Origin: CAYLPJ01 sp964385465
GTDB lineage: Bacteria; Planctomycetota; Phycisphaerae; SM23-33
Reading direction: 5' to 3'
Assembly (NCBI GenBank): GCA_964385465.1
Contig: CAYLPJ010000055.1
Span: 1 to 44,710 of the forward strand
Length of the DNA: 44,710 nucleotides
Part shown: in pieces, positions 9,119 through 18,659 of the stretch
Layout of the letters: each line of letters opens with the position of its first letter
Position numbering within the stretch: position 1 is the first letter of the stretch
Made by a program: the position numbers and the translations under genes
Notes under the pieces: generated by a model
Told to the model about the DNA's origin: nothing
Database searches by the model: none
Seen by the model: only the letters and a program-made list of their open reading frames with translations

Positions 9119-10448
9119 GAGCATCGCGATCATCCAGACCGACTCGCCGCTGGACGAACCGGCCGTCCTCGCCGTGCGCGACCGCCTGCGCGGCGGGGGG
9201 CTCGTGGCCACCGGCGAAGGTGAGTCACTCGACGTGCCGGGCATCGTCTCGGGCATCCTGGCCGACGTCCGCCGGGACGGGGACGCCGCGCTGGTCGCCT
9301 GGGAGCGGAAGCTCGACGAGGCCGAACTGACCCCCGAGACGCTTCGGGTGGACCCCGCGGAGATCTCCGCCGCACACGCCGACGCCGACGAGGACTTCCT
9401 CGCCCTCATCCGCCGCGTGGCCGAGAACATCCGGGCCTACCAGCGGAGCATCCTGCACGAGGCCCCGCCGCCGCTGGTCCGCGACGGACGCGAGCTGAGC
9501 GTTCGATACACGCCGATCGACCGCGCCGGCGTATACGTGCCCGGCGGGCGGGCGCTGTACCCGTCCTCCGTGCTGATGACCGTCGTGCCGGCACAGGTCG
9601 CCGGCGTCAGGGAGATCGCCTTCGCTGCGCCGCCCCGGTCCGAGGGCGACGTCCACCCCATGCTGCTGGTCCTCGCCGGCGAGCTCGGCGTCGAGGAGGT
9701 CTACCGCCTCGGCGGGGCGGCCGCGGTGGCGGCGCTGGCCTACGGTACCGCGACCGTGCGGGCCGTCGACAAGATCGTCGGCCCGGGCAACGCGTTCGTC
9801 GCCGAAGCCAAGCGGCAGGTGTTGGGACGCGTGGGCATCGACAGCATCGCCGGGCCCAGCGAGGTGCTGATCGTCGCCGACGAGAGCGCCGAGCCCGCCT
9901 GGCTGGCCGCCGACCTGCTCGCCCAGGCCGAGCACGATCCCGGCTCGGCCGTGCTGGTCACGCCCTCCCGCGGCCTGGCCGACACCGTCGCCGAGGAAAT
10001 CGCCTTCCAGGCGCCCCGGCTGGAGCGCGCCGACGCCCTCGCCGACGCGATGGACAAGTACAGCGCGATCATCGTGGTCCGGGACATCGAGTCGGCCTGC
10101 GACGTGGCGAACGATTTCGCCACCGAGCACCTCCAGATCGTGACCGCCGACGACGCGGCGGCCCTGGCTCGAATCCGTCACGCCGGTGCGGTCTTCCTGG
10201 GGCCGCACACGCCCGTGCCGCTGGGCGATTACGTCGCCGGGCCCAGCCACGTGCTGCCCACCGGCGGGACCGCCAGGTTCTTCGGGCCGTTGAGCTGCAA
10301 CGACTTCCTCAAGGCCGCCAGCGTACTCCGCTACGACGCCGACGCCCTCGCCGCCGACGCCGCCGACGCCGCTGACTTCGCCCGGCGCGAGGGACTCACC
10401 GCACATGCAAACGCCGTACGCATCCGAGGCCGGACACCCAGCCGATGA
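9117..10448 (+). CDS. hisD: Histidinol dehydrogenase
   Basis: A 443-residue cytosolic enzyme for the last two oxidations of histidine synthesis, L-histidinol to L-histidine with two NAD+. The ATG at 9117 gives the usual family length and the normal N-terminal arm. Family signatures are clear: VYVPGGRALYPSSVLM, the VDKIVGPGNAFVAEAKR segment, IDSIAGPSEVLI, and the zinc and catalytic residues in QAEHDPGS, FATEHLQ, GDYVAGPSHVLPT and the terminal EGLTAHANAV. The stop overlaps the hisC start (ATGA at 10445-10448), indicating translational coupling. The promoter region has a -10-like TATAGT 9 bases before the ATG and no clear ribosome site. Confidence 0.97.
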   Translation: MSIAIIQTDSPLDEPAVLAVRDRLRGGGLVATGEGESLDVPGIVSGILADVRRDGDAALVAWERKLDEAELTPETLRVDPAEISAAHADADEDFLALIRRVAENIRAYQRSILHEAPPPLVRDGRELSVRYTPIDRAGVYVPGGRALYPSSVLMTVVPAQVAGVREIAFAAPPRSEGDVHPMLLVLAGELGVEEVYRLGGAAAVAALAYGTATVRAVDKIVGPGNAFVAEAKRQVLGRVGIDSIAGPSEVLIVADESAEPAWLAADLLAQAEHDPGSAVLVTPSRGLADTVAEEIAFQAPRLERADALADAMDKYSAIIVVRDIESACDVANDFATEHLQIVTADDAAALARIRHAGAVFLGPHTPVPLGDYVAGPSHVLPTGGTARFFGPLSCNDFLKAASVLRYDADALAADAADAADFARREGLTAHANAVRIRGRTPSR

Positions 10449-11500
10449 GCTTCTACCGTCCGCACATCGAGGCGATGGCCGCTTACGTCCCCGGCGAGCA
10501 GCCCGGGGCGGGCGAGCGCGTCATCAAGCTCAACACCAACGAGAACCCCTATCCGCCCTCGCCGGCGGCTATGAAGGTCCTGCACACACTCGACCCCGAG
10601 CGGCTGCGCCGCTATCCGCACCCCGTCGCCGACGCGTTTCGCGCCGCGGCCGCGGAGGTCCACGGCCTGGGCCGCGAGTGGATCCTGCCGGGCAACGGCA
10701 GCGACGAGCTGTTGATGATGATCGCCTACGCCGGCTTCGAGCCCGGCCGACGGGTCGCCTGGCCGGCGCCGAACTTCACGTTCTACCGCACGCTGGCGGA
10801 CGTTCAGCAGGCCGAGCCCGTCGAGGTGCCCTACGGCGAGGACTTCGCCCTGCCCGTCGACGCCCTGGCCGAGGCCGCGGCGGACGTGACCTTCGTCTCC
10901 AGCCCCAACAGCCCCTCGGGCGTGGCGTACCGGGCCGAGGAGCTCGACGAGCTCGCCGGGCGGCTGGCCAGTGGGTTGCTGGTTATCGACGAGGCCTATG
11001 CGGACTTCGCCGACGGAGACGCCCTGGCCTTGGCGCGCGGGCGGGAGAACGTGATCGTCCTGCGGACGTTGTCGAAGGGCTACGCCCTGGCCGGGCTGCG
11101 GCTGGGCTACGCGGTCGCACGTCCGGAGTTGCTGGCCGGGCTGATGAAGGTCAAGGGCATCTACAACGTGGGGGCGGTGCCCGCTCTTGTCGGGGCCGCC
11201 GCCATGGGGGATCAGGCCCACAAGCTGGAGTGCGCCGAGAGGGTGAAGGCCTCGCGGGCGTCCCTGACGGCGGCGCTCGGCGAGCGGGACTTCCGCGTCT
11301 GGCCCAGCGCGGCGAACTTCCTGCTGGTGGGCCCTCCCGACAGCCGGGCACGCGAGCTGTACGAAGCCCTCAAGGCCGAGGGCATTCTGATTCGATACTT
11401 CAAACAGCCGCCTCTGGCGGACAAGCTGCGGATATCGATCGGTACGGACGCCGACCACGCTGCCCTTCTGGCTGCGATCGACCGGGCGAGTGGCGCATAG
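10445..11500 (+). CDS. hisC: Histidinol-phosphate aminotransferase
   Basis: A 351-residue PLP-dependent fold-type I aminotransferase. It converts imidazole-acetol phosphate and glutamate to L-histidinol phosphate and 2-oxoglutarate. Visible motifs are KLNTNENPYPPSP near the N-terminus, LPGNGSDELL, SPNSPSGV, VIDEAYADF, and the PLP lysine at residue 211 in LSKGYALAGLRLGY. The start codon lies inside the hisD stop (ATGA). The stop is followed by hisB after 10 bases if hisB starts at 11511. Order hisD-hisC-hisB is common in bacteria. Length and all core motifs are normal. Confidence 0.97.
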   Translation: MSFYRPHIEAMAAYVPGEQPGAGERVIKLNTNENPYPPSPAAMKVLHTLDPERLRRYPHPVADAFRAAAAEVHGLGREWILPGNGSDELLMMIAYAGFEPGRRVAWPAPNFTFYRTLADVQQAEPVEVPYGEDFALPVDALAEAAADVTFVSSPNSPSGVAYRAEELDELAGRLASGLLVIDEAYADFADGDALALARGRENVIVLRTLSKGYALAGLRLGYAVARPELLAGLMKVKGIYNVGAVPALVGAAAMGDQAHKLECAERVKASRASLTAALGERDFRVWPSAANFLLVGPPDSRARELYEALKAEGILIRYFKQPPLADKLRISIGTDADHAALLAAIDRASGA

Positions 11501-11510
11501 GACGACTGGG

Positions 11511-12104
11511 ATGGCCAAGCGAACGGCAAGTGTGCGGCGCGAGACGAAGGAGACGCGCATCGAGTTGACCGTCGATCTCGACGGATCCGGCGAGGTGCGC
11601 GCCGAGACGGGCATCGGCTTCCTCGATCACATGCTCGATCACCTGGGCAAGCACAGCCTTACGGATCTGACGGTCCGCGCCGAGGGCGACCTGGAGGTCG
11701 ACGACCATCACACCGTCGAGGACGTCGGGCTCTGCCTCGGCGACGCCCTCCGCCAGGCCCTCGGCGACAAGGCGGGCATCTGCCGCTATGGTTCGGCCGC
11801 CGTGCCCATGGACGACGCCCTGGCCGAGGCCGCCATCGACCTCTCCGGTCGGCCGGCGCTGGTGTTTCGCGTACGGTTCGCGTCGGGGAAGATCGGCACG
11901 TTCGACACGCAGTTGGTGGAGGAGTTCCTCCGGGCTGTCGTGAACCGCGCTGGGATGAATCTGCACGTCACCGTGCCGTACGGCGGGAACGATCATCACA
12001 TCGCCGAGGCGGTGCTCAAGGCCGTCGCGCGGGCACTGCGGTCGGCCAAGGCCCGGGACGACGCACGGGGCGGCGCGGTGGCCTCGACCAAGGGAACTCT
12101 CTGA
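11511..12104 (+). CDS. hisB: Imidazoleglycerol-phosphate dehydratase
   Basis: A 197-residue manganese enzyme that dehydrates imidazole glycerol phosphate to imidazole-acetol phosphate. The family metal-ligand motifs are present: GIGFLDHMLDHLGKHS, DDHHTVEDVG and GNDHHIAEA, with SGRPALVFR and FDTQLVEEFLRA between. It is the monofunctional form, with no phosphatase domain. The ATG at 11511 was chosen because AGGA lies about 8 bases upstream; an in-frame GTG at 11490 inside hisC is possible. It is the last histidine gene in the window; hisG, hisA, hisF, hisH and hisI are not here. Confidence 0.96.
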   Translation: MAKRTASVRRETKETRIELTVDLDGSGEVRAETGIGFLDHMLDHLGKHSLTDLTVRAEGDLEVDDHHTVEDVGLCLGDALRQALGDKAGICRYGSAAVPMDDALAEAAIDLSGRPALVFRVRFASGKIGTFDTQLVEEFLRAVVNRAGMNLHVTVPYGGNDHHIAEAVLKAVARALRSAKARDDARGGAVASTKGTL

Positions 12105-12138
12105 CCATGGCCCCGCCGACGGGCCGGGAGGAATTCGC

Positions 12139-14049
12139 GTGTCCATTCGAGCGGCGCTGATCTTCGGCGTCACCATCCTGGTGGTCCTGGCTGTGGGGGC
12201 CGTCACCGTTGTCGCCGTGTGGAACGTCTACGCCGACAGCGAGGCCCGGGCCGCCGAGCGGGCCGACCGGGACGTGGAGTCCGTGCGGGCCCAACTCGCC
12301 CAGCGGCTTGACGCCCACGCCCGGCGGTTCTTCGACGCCGTGGACACCGTGGACGTGCGCGACGTCGAGAAGGCCTCCCCGCGGCTGATGGACGTCCGGG
12401 CGGACCTCGGCCTCGATCTGCTGAACGTGTGCACGAACAGCGGCGTGCCCCTCGTCGGCAGCTACGTCCGCCGGGACGTGAAGGTGCCCATCAGCGACGA
12501 CCCCGTTCTCCGCCGTGCCCTCGCCGGCGAGCCCGCCATGGGCCTCGCACGCCTGCCCGCCGGCCGCGTCGAGCTCGAGGGCGGTACGGCGCTGGAGACG
12601 GCCGTGTCCGTCACTGCCGAGGCCGGCGACATCTGGCAGCAGAGCCCGCCGCAGGGCCTGTTCCTCTGGTACGCCCTGCCCAAGACCGGCGCCGACGGAC
12701 GCGTGATTGCCCTGGTCTATGGCGGCCACAGCCTGAACTTCGACTACGAGTTCGTCGACCGCTTGCGGGAGGGCATCGCCGGGAGTGAGGAGTACCGCGG
12801 GCGGTCCCGCGCCGCCGTCGAACTCTACGCCGGTGGGACCGCCGTGGCAACCAACGTGCGCACCGACAACGGGACACGCGCCGTCGGCCTGCGACTCGAT
12901 GACCAGACCGAGCGCCTCGTCCTCCAGGAGGGGCAGTCGAGCACCGGGCGCGAGTGGATCATGGACGGCTGGTATCGCACGCGGGTGCGGCCCCTTGAGA
13001 ACCCGGACGGCCGGCCGATCGGCATGCTTCGCGTAGCCACGCTCGAAGCGCCTTTCCTCGATGAGCGGTGGGGGCAGATCGTCCGGCTGCTCGTCCCCGC
13101 CGGGGCGGCCTGCCTGGTGGCGATCCTGGTGGCCATGGTCCTGGGGATGCGAATCGCCCGCCCGCTGCGGCGTCTGGCCGGCGCGGCCGAGCAGGTGGCC
13201 GCCGGGAACTGGCAGGCCGAGCTGCCTTCGGGGCGCACCTACCGCGAGCCGTCTCGCCTGACCGATGCCGTCCGCCGCATCCAGGGCGCCGTGCTGGAGC
13301 GGGACAATCGCCTGCGCAGCCAGCAACGCGGCGTGGAGCAGGCCCGCGAGGCCCACGAGGCCGCCGAACAGCAATACCGGACCGTGCTGCGGTTCATCGG
13401 CGATGACGTGGCTCCGGCCGCCGCCGACTTGCGCTGGACGGCCGAGACACTTGCCGGCTCCGATGGCGAGCCCCTCCCGCCGGATGTCCGCAAGACGGTG
13501 GCCCAGCTTTGCGGCGCGGCCGGCGGCATGGAACGGATGGTGGCGAACTACCGCGATCTGGCGTCCTGCGAGAGCGGCCGGGCCGACATGGGGAAGGCCC
13601 TGGTCGATGTCCGCGAGCAGATCGTCGAGCCCGCGGCCCGGCGGACGAGCCCCCTTCTGGATGCCAAGGGTATCGAGCTGGAGATCGCCTGTCCGGAAGG
13701 CCTGACCGCCGAGGGCGACCCGGACATGCTGCGACGGGCGACGGAGAACCTCCTGAGCAACGCCGCGAGCTTCGGGCGGCGCCGGGGCAAGGCGAAGCTC
13801 GAGGTCACCGTACAGGGCGGGCAGGTGGTGGTGTCCGTTTGGAACGAGGGCGAGGGCTTCGATCCCGAGGATACCCAGCGCCTCTTCGCGAAGTTCTCCC
13901 GCCTGGACAACGCCGCCGAGGTTCCCGGCAGTGGGCTGGGGCTGTTCCTTGTGCGATGGACGGCCGAACTGCACGGCGGGACCGTCTCGGCGGAGTCCAA
14001 TCACGGCCGCTGGGCGAAGTTCACCTTCTCCTTCCCCGCGTCAAGCTGA
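12139..14049 (+). CDS. Membrane sensor histidine kinase homologue without the phospho-acceptor histidine
   Basis: A 636-residue inner-membrane protein starting at a GTG with GGGAGGAA a few bases upstream, 34 bases after hisB. Order: transmembrane helix 1 (residues about 5-27), an extracytoplasmic Cache-like sensor region (about 30-310), transmembrane helix 2 (about 316-337), a HAMP-like linker, a coiled segment, a dimerization-like region (about 413-480) and a HATPase domain (about 510-636). The ATPase motifs look intact: the N box in ENLLSNAAS, the G1 box in EGEGFDPED and the G2 box in GSGLGLFLVRW. Where the H box FxxHELRxPL is expected, the protein reads FIGDDVAPAA (residues 419-428), so the histidine is Asp422. 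No response regulator is adjacent. It may act as an ATP-gated signalling partner, or the phosphorylated residue may lie elsewhere. Confidence 0.85.
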   Translation: MSIRAALIFGVTILVVLAVGAVTVVAVWNVYADSEARAAERADRDVESVRAQLAQRLDAHARRFFDAVDTVDVRDVEKASPRLMDVRADLGLDLLNVCTNSGVPLVGSYVRRDVKVPISDDPVLRRALAGEPAMGLARLPAGRVELEGGTALETAVSVTAEAGDIWQQSPPQGLFLWYALPKTGADGRVIALVYGGHSLNFDYEFVDRLREGIAGSEEYRGRSRAAVELYAGGTAVATNVRTDNGTRAVGLRLDDQTERLVLQEGQSSTGREWIMDGWYRTRVRPLENPDGRPIGMLRVATLEAPFLDERWGQIVRLLVPAGAACLVAILVAMVLGMRIARPLRRLAGAAEQVAAGNWQAELPSGRTYREPSRLTDAVRRIQGAVLERDNRLRSQQRGVEQAREAHEAAEQQYRTVLRFIGDDVAPAAADLRWTAETLAGSDGEPLPPDVRKTVAQLCGAAGGMERMVANYRDLASCESGRADMGKALVDVREQIVEPAARRTSPLLDAKGIELEIACPEGLTAEGDPDMLRRATENLLSNAASFGRRRGKAKLEVTVQGGQVVVSVWNEGEGFDPEDTQRLFAKFSRLDNAAEVPGSGLGLFLVRWTAELHGGTVSAESNHGRWAKFTFSFPASS

Positions 14050-14080
14050 GCGCCGGTTTCGTCCGTCGGGCGCATAGCAC

Positions 14081-14148
14081 GCCCCCGACGAGAGCGTCTC
14101 CCGCCGGGGGCGCCGGCAAGCGGCCGGCCGCCAGACCGGCCGGTCGGA
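14081..14148. terminator. Possible bidirectional terminator between convergent genes
   Basis: The 104-base gap between the kinase homologue (plus) and the small exported protein (minus) holds two GC hairpins: GCCCCCG (14081-14087) with CGGGGGC (14105-14111), and a GGCCGG/CCGGCC pair further right. No T-run follows on either strand, so termination is inferred from position and structure only. Confidence 0.35.
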
Positions 14149-14153
14149 TAGCC

Positions 14154-14549
14154 CTACTTCACGATGCGCAGGGTGTCCGGCGCGGCGAAGGCCGTGCCAT
14201 CGGTCAGCACGCCGGTGAGCGTGAGGGTCAGGCTCGTGGCGCCGTCCGGGACGAGGGCCTTGATCTCCTGGGCACGAAGCTTCGCCACGGTCAGGCCGAG
14301 ATTGTCGGCCTTGACGAGATAGGGCTCGATTCCGTTGAGCGTCAGCGTCTCATTGTCGGCCTCGCCGAACGGGATGTTGGTGTGGACCGTAACACAAGGG
14401 ACGGGCGCGCTGAGGCAGAGGGTTTTCGGCGCGATGCGGATGGCTACCCCATCGCCGGCGGGCTTGCCGTGGCCCCCGCAGAAGCCGGCCGTCACCGCGG
14501 CCAGCAGGGCCACACCGCCAAGGACGGACAGCATGACGTGATGTTTCAT
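14154..14549 (-). CDS. Small exported protein of unknown function
   Basis: A 131-residue protein on the minus strand with a strong ribosome site (GAGGAG about 9 bases before the ATG). The N-terminus MKHHVMLSVLGGVALLAAVTAG is a clear signal sequence; a cysteine follows (AGFCGGHGK) but the lipobox is poor because Phe precedes it. The rest is predicted beta-rich, with an NETLTLNGIEPYLVKADNLGL segment and a repeated TLTLTG pattern. No family is recognised. It is divergent from hypF. Confidence 0.75.
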   Translation of the reverse strand: MKHHVMLSVLGGVALLAAVTAGFCGGHGKPAGDGVAIRIAPKTLCLSAPVPCVTVHTNIPFGEADNETLTLNGIEPYLVKADNLGLTVAKLRAQEIKALVPDGATSLTLTLTGVLTDGTAFAAPDTLRIVK

Positions 14550-14710
14550 CGTGCAATCTCCTCAAGTGGGACTACCCGGATTGCATACAAATGTCTATTT
14601 TCCGTGAAGACGGCCGCTCGTCAACGGGAAAGTGGAGCAGATTCGGGAAAAGCTCCCGCCGCTCAGACCGGGCTGAAGGATTGCCTCCCACGGCGGACGG
14701 TGGTGGGGTG

Positions 14711-14716
14711 TAGAAT
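14711..14716 (+). promoter_or_regulatory. -10-like box upstream of hypF
   Basis: TAGAAT at 14711-14716 matches the -10 consensus in five of six bases, 20 bases before the hypF ATG. I see no good -35 box at 16-18 bases. The same TAGAAT form occurs at two other candidate promoters in the window. Confidence 0.3.
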
Positions 14717-14736
14717 GGCAACGAAGTGACGCACAG

Positions 14737-17094
14737 ATGACCACGACGCACACATTCCAGCGCAGGCGCCTGACCGTCACCGGGCAGGTGCAGGGGGTGG
14801 GCTTTCGCCCGCTGGTGTACCGGCTGGCGGCGGAGATGTGCCTGACCGGGTGGGTCCGCAACGATCCCGCCGGCGTGACGATCGAGATCCAGGGCCGGCC
14901 CGCCGCGATCGAAGCCTTCCCCGATCGGCTGGCCGAGGAGCTTCCCCCCCTGGCGTCGATGGCCACGCTGGATGTCGCCGAAGCCGAGGTCATGACCGGC
15001 GAGAGCCGCTTCGAGATCCGCCCGAGCGAGGGCGGCGAGCTCACCGACGCGCAGGTCACCGTCGATACCGCCACCTGCCCGGACTGCCTGTCCGAGCTGT
15101 TCGACCCCGACGACCCGCGGCACGGCTACCCGTTCATCAACTGCACCAACTGCGGGCCGCGGTATACGATCGTCCGACGTATCCCGTACGACCGCCCGAA
15201 CACTACGATGGGGGAGTTCGGCATGTGCGGGCTCTGCTCGAGGCAGTACGGTGATCCCGCCGACAGGCGGTTTCACGCCCAGCCCGTCGCCTGTGAGCGG
15301 TGCGGGCCGCACGTCTGGCTGGTCGACCCCCAAGGGAAGCAGATCGACGCCGAGGATCCCATCACCGCCGTGGGGGAGATGCTGCTGGACGGCGCGATCG
15401 TCGCCGTCCGCGGCCTCGGGGGGTTCCACCTGGCCTGCCGGGCCGACGACGAGGCCGCCGTCCGGCGTCTCCGCGACCGCAAGCACCGCGAGGCCAAGCC
15501 GCTGGCGATGATGGTCCGCGACATGGAGCAGGTCCGGGAGCTCTGCGACGTGCCGCCCCACGCCGAAGAGCTGCTGACCGGTCCGCTGCGCCCGATCGTG
15601 CTGCTTCGGCGCCGCGACGACGAGCCACCCCCGGGCGTCTGCCGGGTCGCGCCCGCCGTCGCCGCCGGCCTGGACACTCTCGGCATCATGCTGCCCTACA
15701 CGCCCGTCCACTATCTGCTGTTCGCCCACGTGGACCGGCCGCTGGTGATGACGTCGGCCAACCTCTCGCGCGAGCCGCTGGTCCGGGACAACGACGAGGC
15801 ACTGAACCGCCTTGGGCGCCTCGCCGACGCGATGCTGCTGCACAATCGAGACATCCAGCGGCGGCTGGACGACAGCGTCGTCCAATGGACGCCGCTCGGC
15901 CCGTGCGTCCTCCGCCGGGCCCGCGGGTATGCCCCCGCGCCGGTCCGCATCCACTGCGGGACCGACGGCGACCGTCGCGCACCCGCCGTCCTCGCCGTCG
16001 GGGCCGAGCTCAAGAGCGCCGTCTGCCTCTATCGCGACGGCCAGGCCGTGCTCGGAGAGCACATCGGCGATCTCAAAGACGGGCCGACCTACCGCCACTT
16101 CATCGACACCGTCCACCACCTCGAGGAGCTTTTCGACGTCGCCCCCGAGGCCGTCGCCGCCGACCTGCACCCGCAGATGCTCTCGACGGACTACGCGATG
16201 CGGAGGCACCGTGGGGAGTTGCCCGGGCGACCGGCCCTGCCGTTGGTCCGCGTCCAGCATCACCACGCCCACGCCGCCGCCTGCCTGGCCGAGAACGCCC
16301 GGACCGACGAGGCGCTGGCCCTTGTCTGCGACGGCGTGGGCTACGGCGACGACGGGGCCGTGTGGGGCTGCGAGGTCTTCCGTTGCGACCTCGCCGGCTA
16401 TGAGCGGCTGGGACACCTGCGCTACCTGCCCCTGCCCGGCGGGGACCGCGCAGCCGAGCAGTGCCATCGCCCCGCCGTCGCCGCCCTTTACGACGCCCTC
16501 GGCCCGGCGGCGAGGGGGCACCCCGTCGTCGAGCGCCTGGCCCTGACGGACGAGGCGTTCGACGCCGCGCTGGAGCTGCTGACCGCCGGGGCGAACTGCC
16601 CGCCTGCCAGCTCGCTGGGGCGATGGTTCGACGCCGTCGCGTTCCTCTGCGGCGTGGCACGGGAGAACCGCTTCGAGGGCGAGGCGCCGATGCGTCTCGA
16701 GGCCGTCGCCGACAACGCCGTGACCGGCGCCTACCCCTGGCGCATGGCCGATGGCTGGCCGATGGAGATCGACCTTCGCCCGATGGTCGTTCGCATCGCC
16801 GACGAGATCTCTGCCCGCGTGCCCGCCGCCGCGGTCTCCGCCCGCTTCCACAACACGGTGGCGGATTTCCTGCACGCCGCGGCCGTGAGGGCTCGCGAGA
16901 GAACGGGCCTGGCGACTGTGGCGCTGTCCGGGGGCTGTTTCGCCAACCGCCGGCTGACGGCCCGCCTGGCCGATCGCCTGACCGCCGGCGGCTTCGAGGT
17001 CCTCACGCACCGCACCGTACCGCCGAATGACGGGGGCATCGCCCTCGGCCAGGCCGTCTGTGCCGCGGCGCGTCTCGCCCGCGCGAAACATTGA
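14737..17094 (+). CDS. hypF: Carbamoyltransferase HypF
   Basis: A 785-residue cytosolic enzyme that makes the cyanide ligands of [NiFe]-hydrogenase, using carbamoyl phosphate and ATP to carbamoylate the HypE C-terminal cysteine. All four regions are in order. An acylphosphatase domain has VQGVGFRP (Arg24) and WVRND (Asn42). Two zinc fingers follow, with CPDC, CTNC, CGLC and CERC pairs. A YrdC-like domain has AVRGLGGFHLAC, KHREAKPLAMM and SANLSREPL. A Kae1-like domain has VQHHHAHAAACLAE, CDGVGYGDDGAVWG and LSGGCFANRRL. Full length for the family. No hypA-E gene and no hydrogenase subunit is in the window. The ribosome site is weak. Confidence 0.96.
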   Translation: MTTTHTFQRRRLTVTGQVQGVGFRPLVYRLAAEMCLTGWVRNDPAGVTIEIQGRPAAIEAFPDRLAEELPPLASMATLDVAEAEVMTGESRFEIRPSEGGELTDAQVTVDTATCPDCLSELFDPDDPRHGYPFINCTNCGPRYTIVRRIPYDRPNTTMGEFGMCGLCSRQYGDPADRRFHAQPVACERCGPHVWLVDPQGKQIDAEDPITAVGEMLLDGAIVAVRGLGGFHLACRADDEAAVRRLRDRKHREAKPLAMMVRDMEQVRELCDVPPHAEELLTGPLRPIVLLRRRDDEPPPGVCRVAPAVAAGLDTLGIMLPYTPVHYLLFAHVDRPLVMTSANLSREPLVRDNDEALNRLGRLADAMLLHNRDIQRRLDDSVVQWTPLGPCVLRRARGYAPAPVRIHCGTDGDRRAPAVLAVGAELKSAVCLYRDGQAVLGEHIGDLKDGPTYRHFIDTVHHLEELFDVAPEAVAADLHPQMLSTDYAMRRHRGELPGRPALPLVRVQHHHAHAAACLAENARTDEALALVCDGVGYGDDGAVWGCEVFRCDLAGYERLGHLRYLPLPGGDRAAEQCHRPAVAALYDALGPAARGHPVVERLALTDEAFDAALELLTAGANCPPASSLGRWFDAVAFLCGVARENRFEGEAPMRLEAVADNAVTGAYPWRMADGWPMEIDLRPMVVRIADEISARVPAAAVSARFHNTVADFLHAAAVRARERTGLATVALSGGCFANRRLTARLADRLTAGGFEVLTHRTVPPNDGGIALGQAVCAAARLARAKH

Positions 17095-17140
17095 GCTTCC
17101 CCGGGGGTTCCCGTAGCATACGAGCGGAAGGAGAGTGTCC

Positions 17141-18586
<1,446 letters not shown>

Positions 18587-18659
18587 CCGCCGGTGGACAG
18601 TCGGTCAGTAGCCGGTCGGAACGTCGCAGTTGTCCCCGAGGGAGCCGGGCGGCCGCCTG

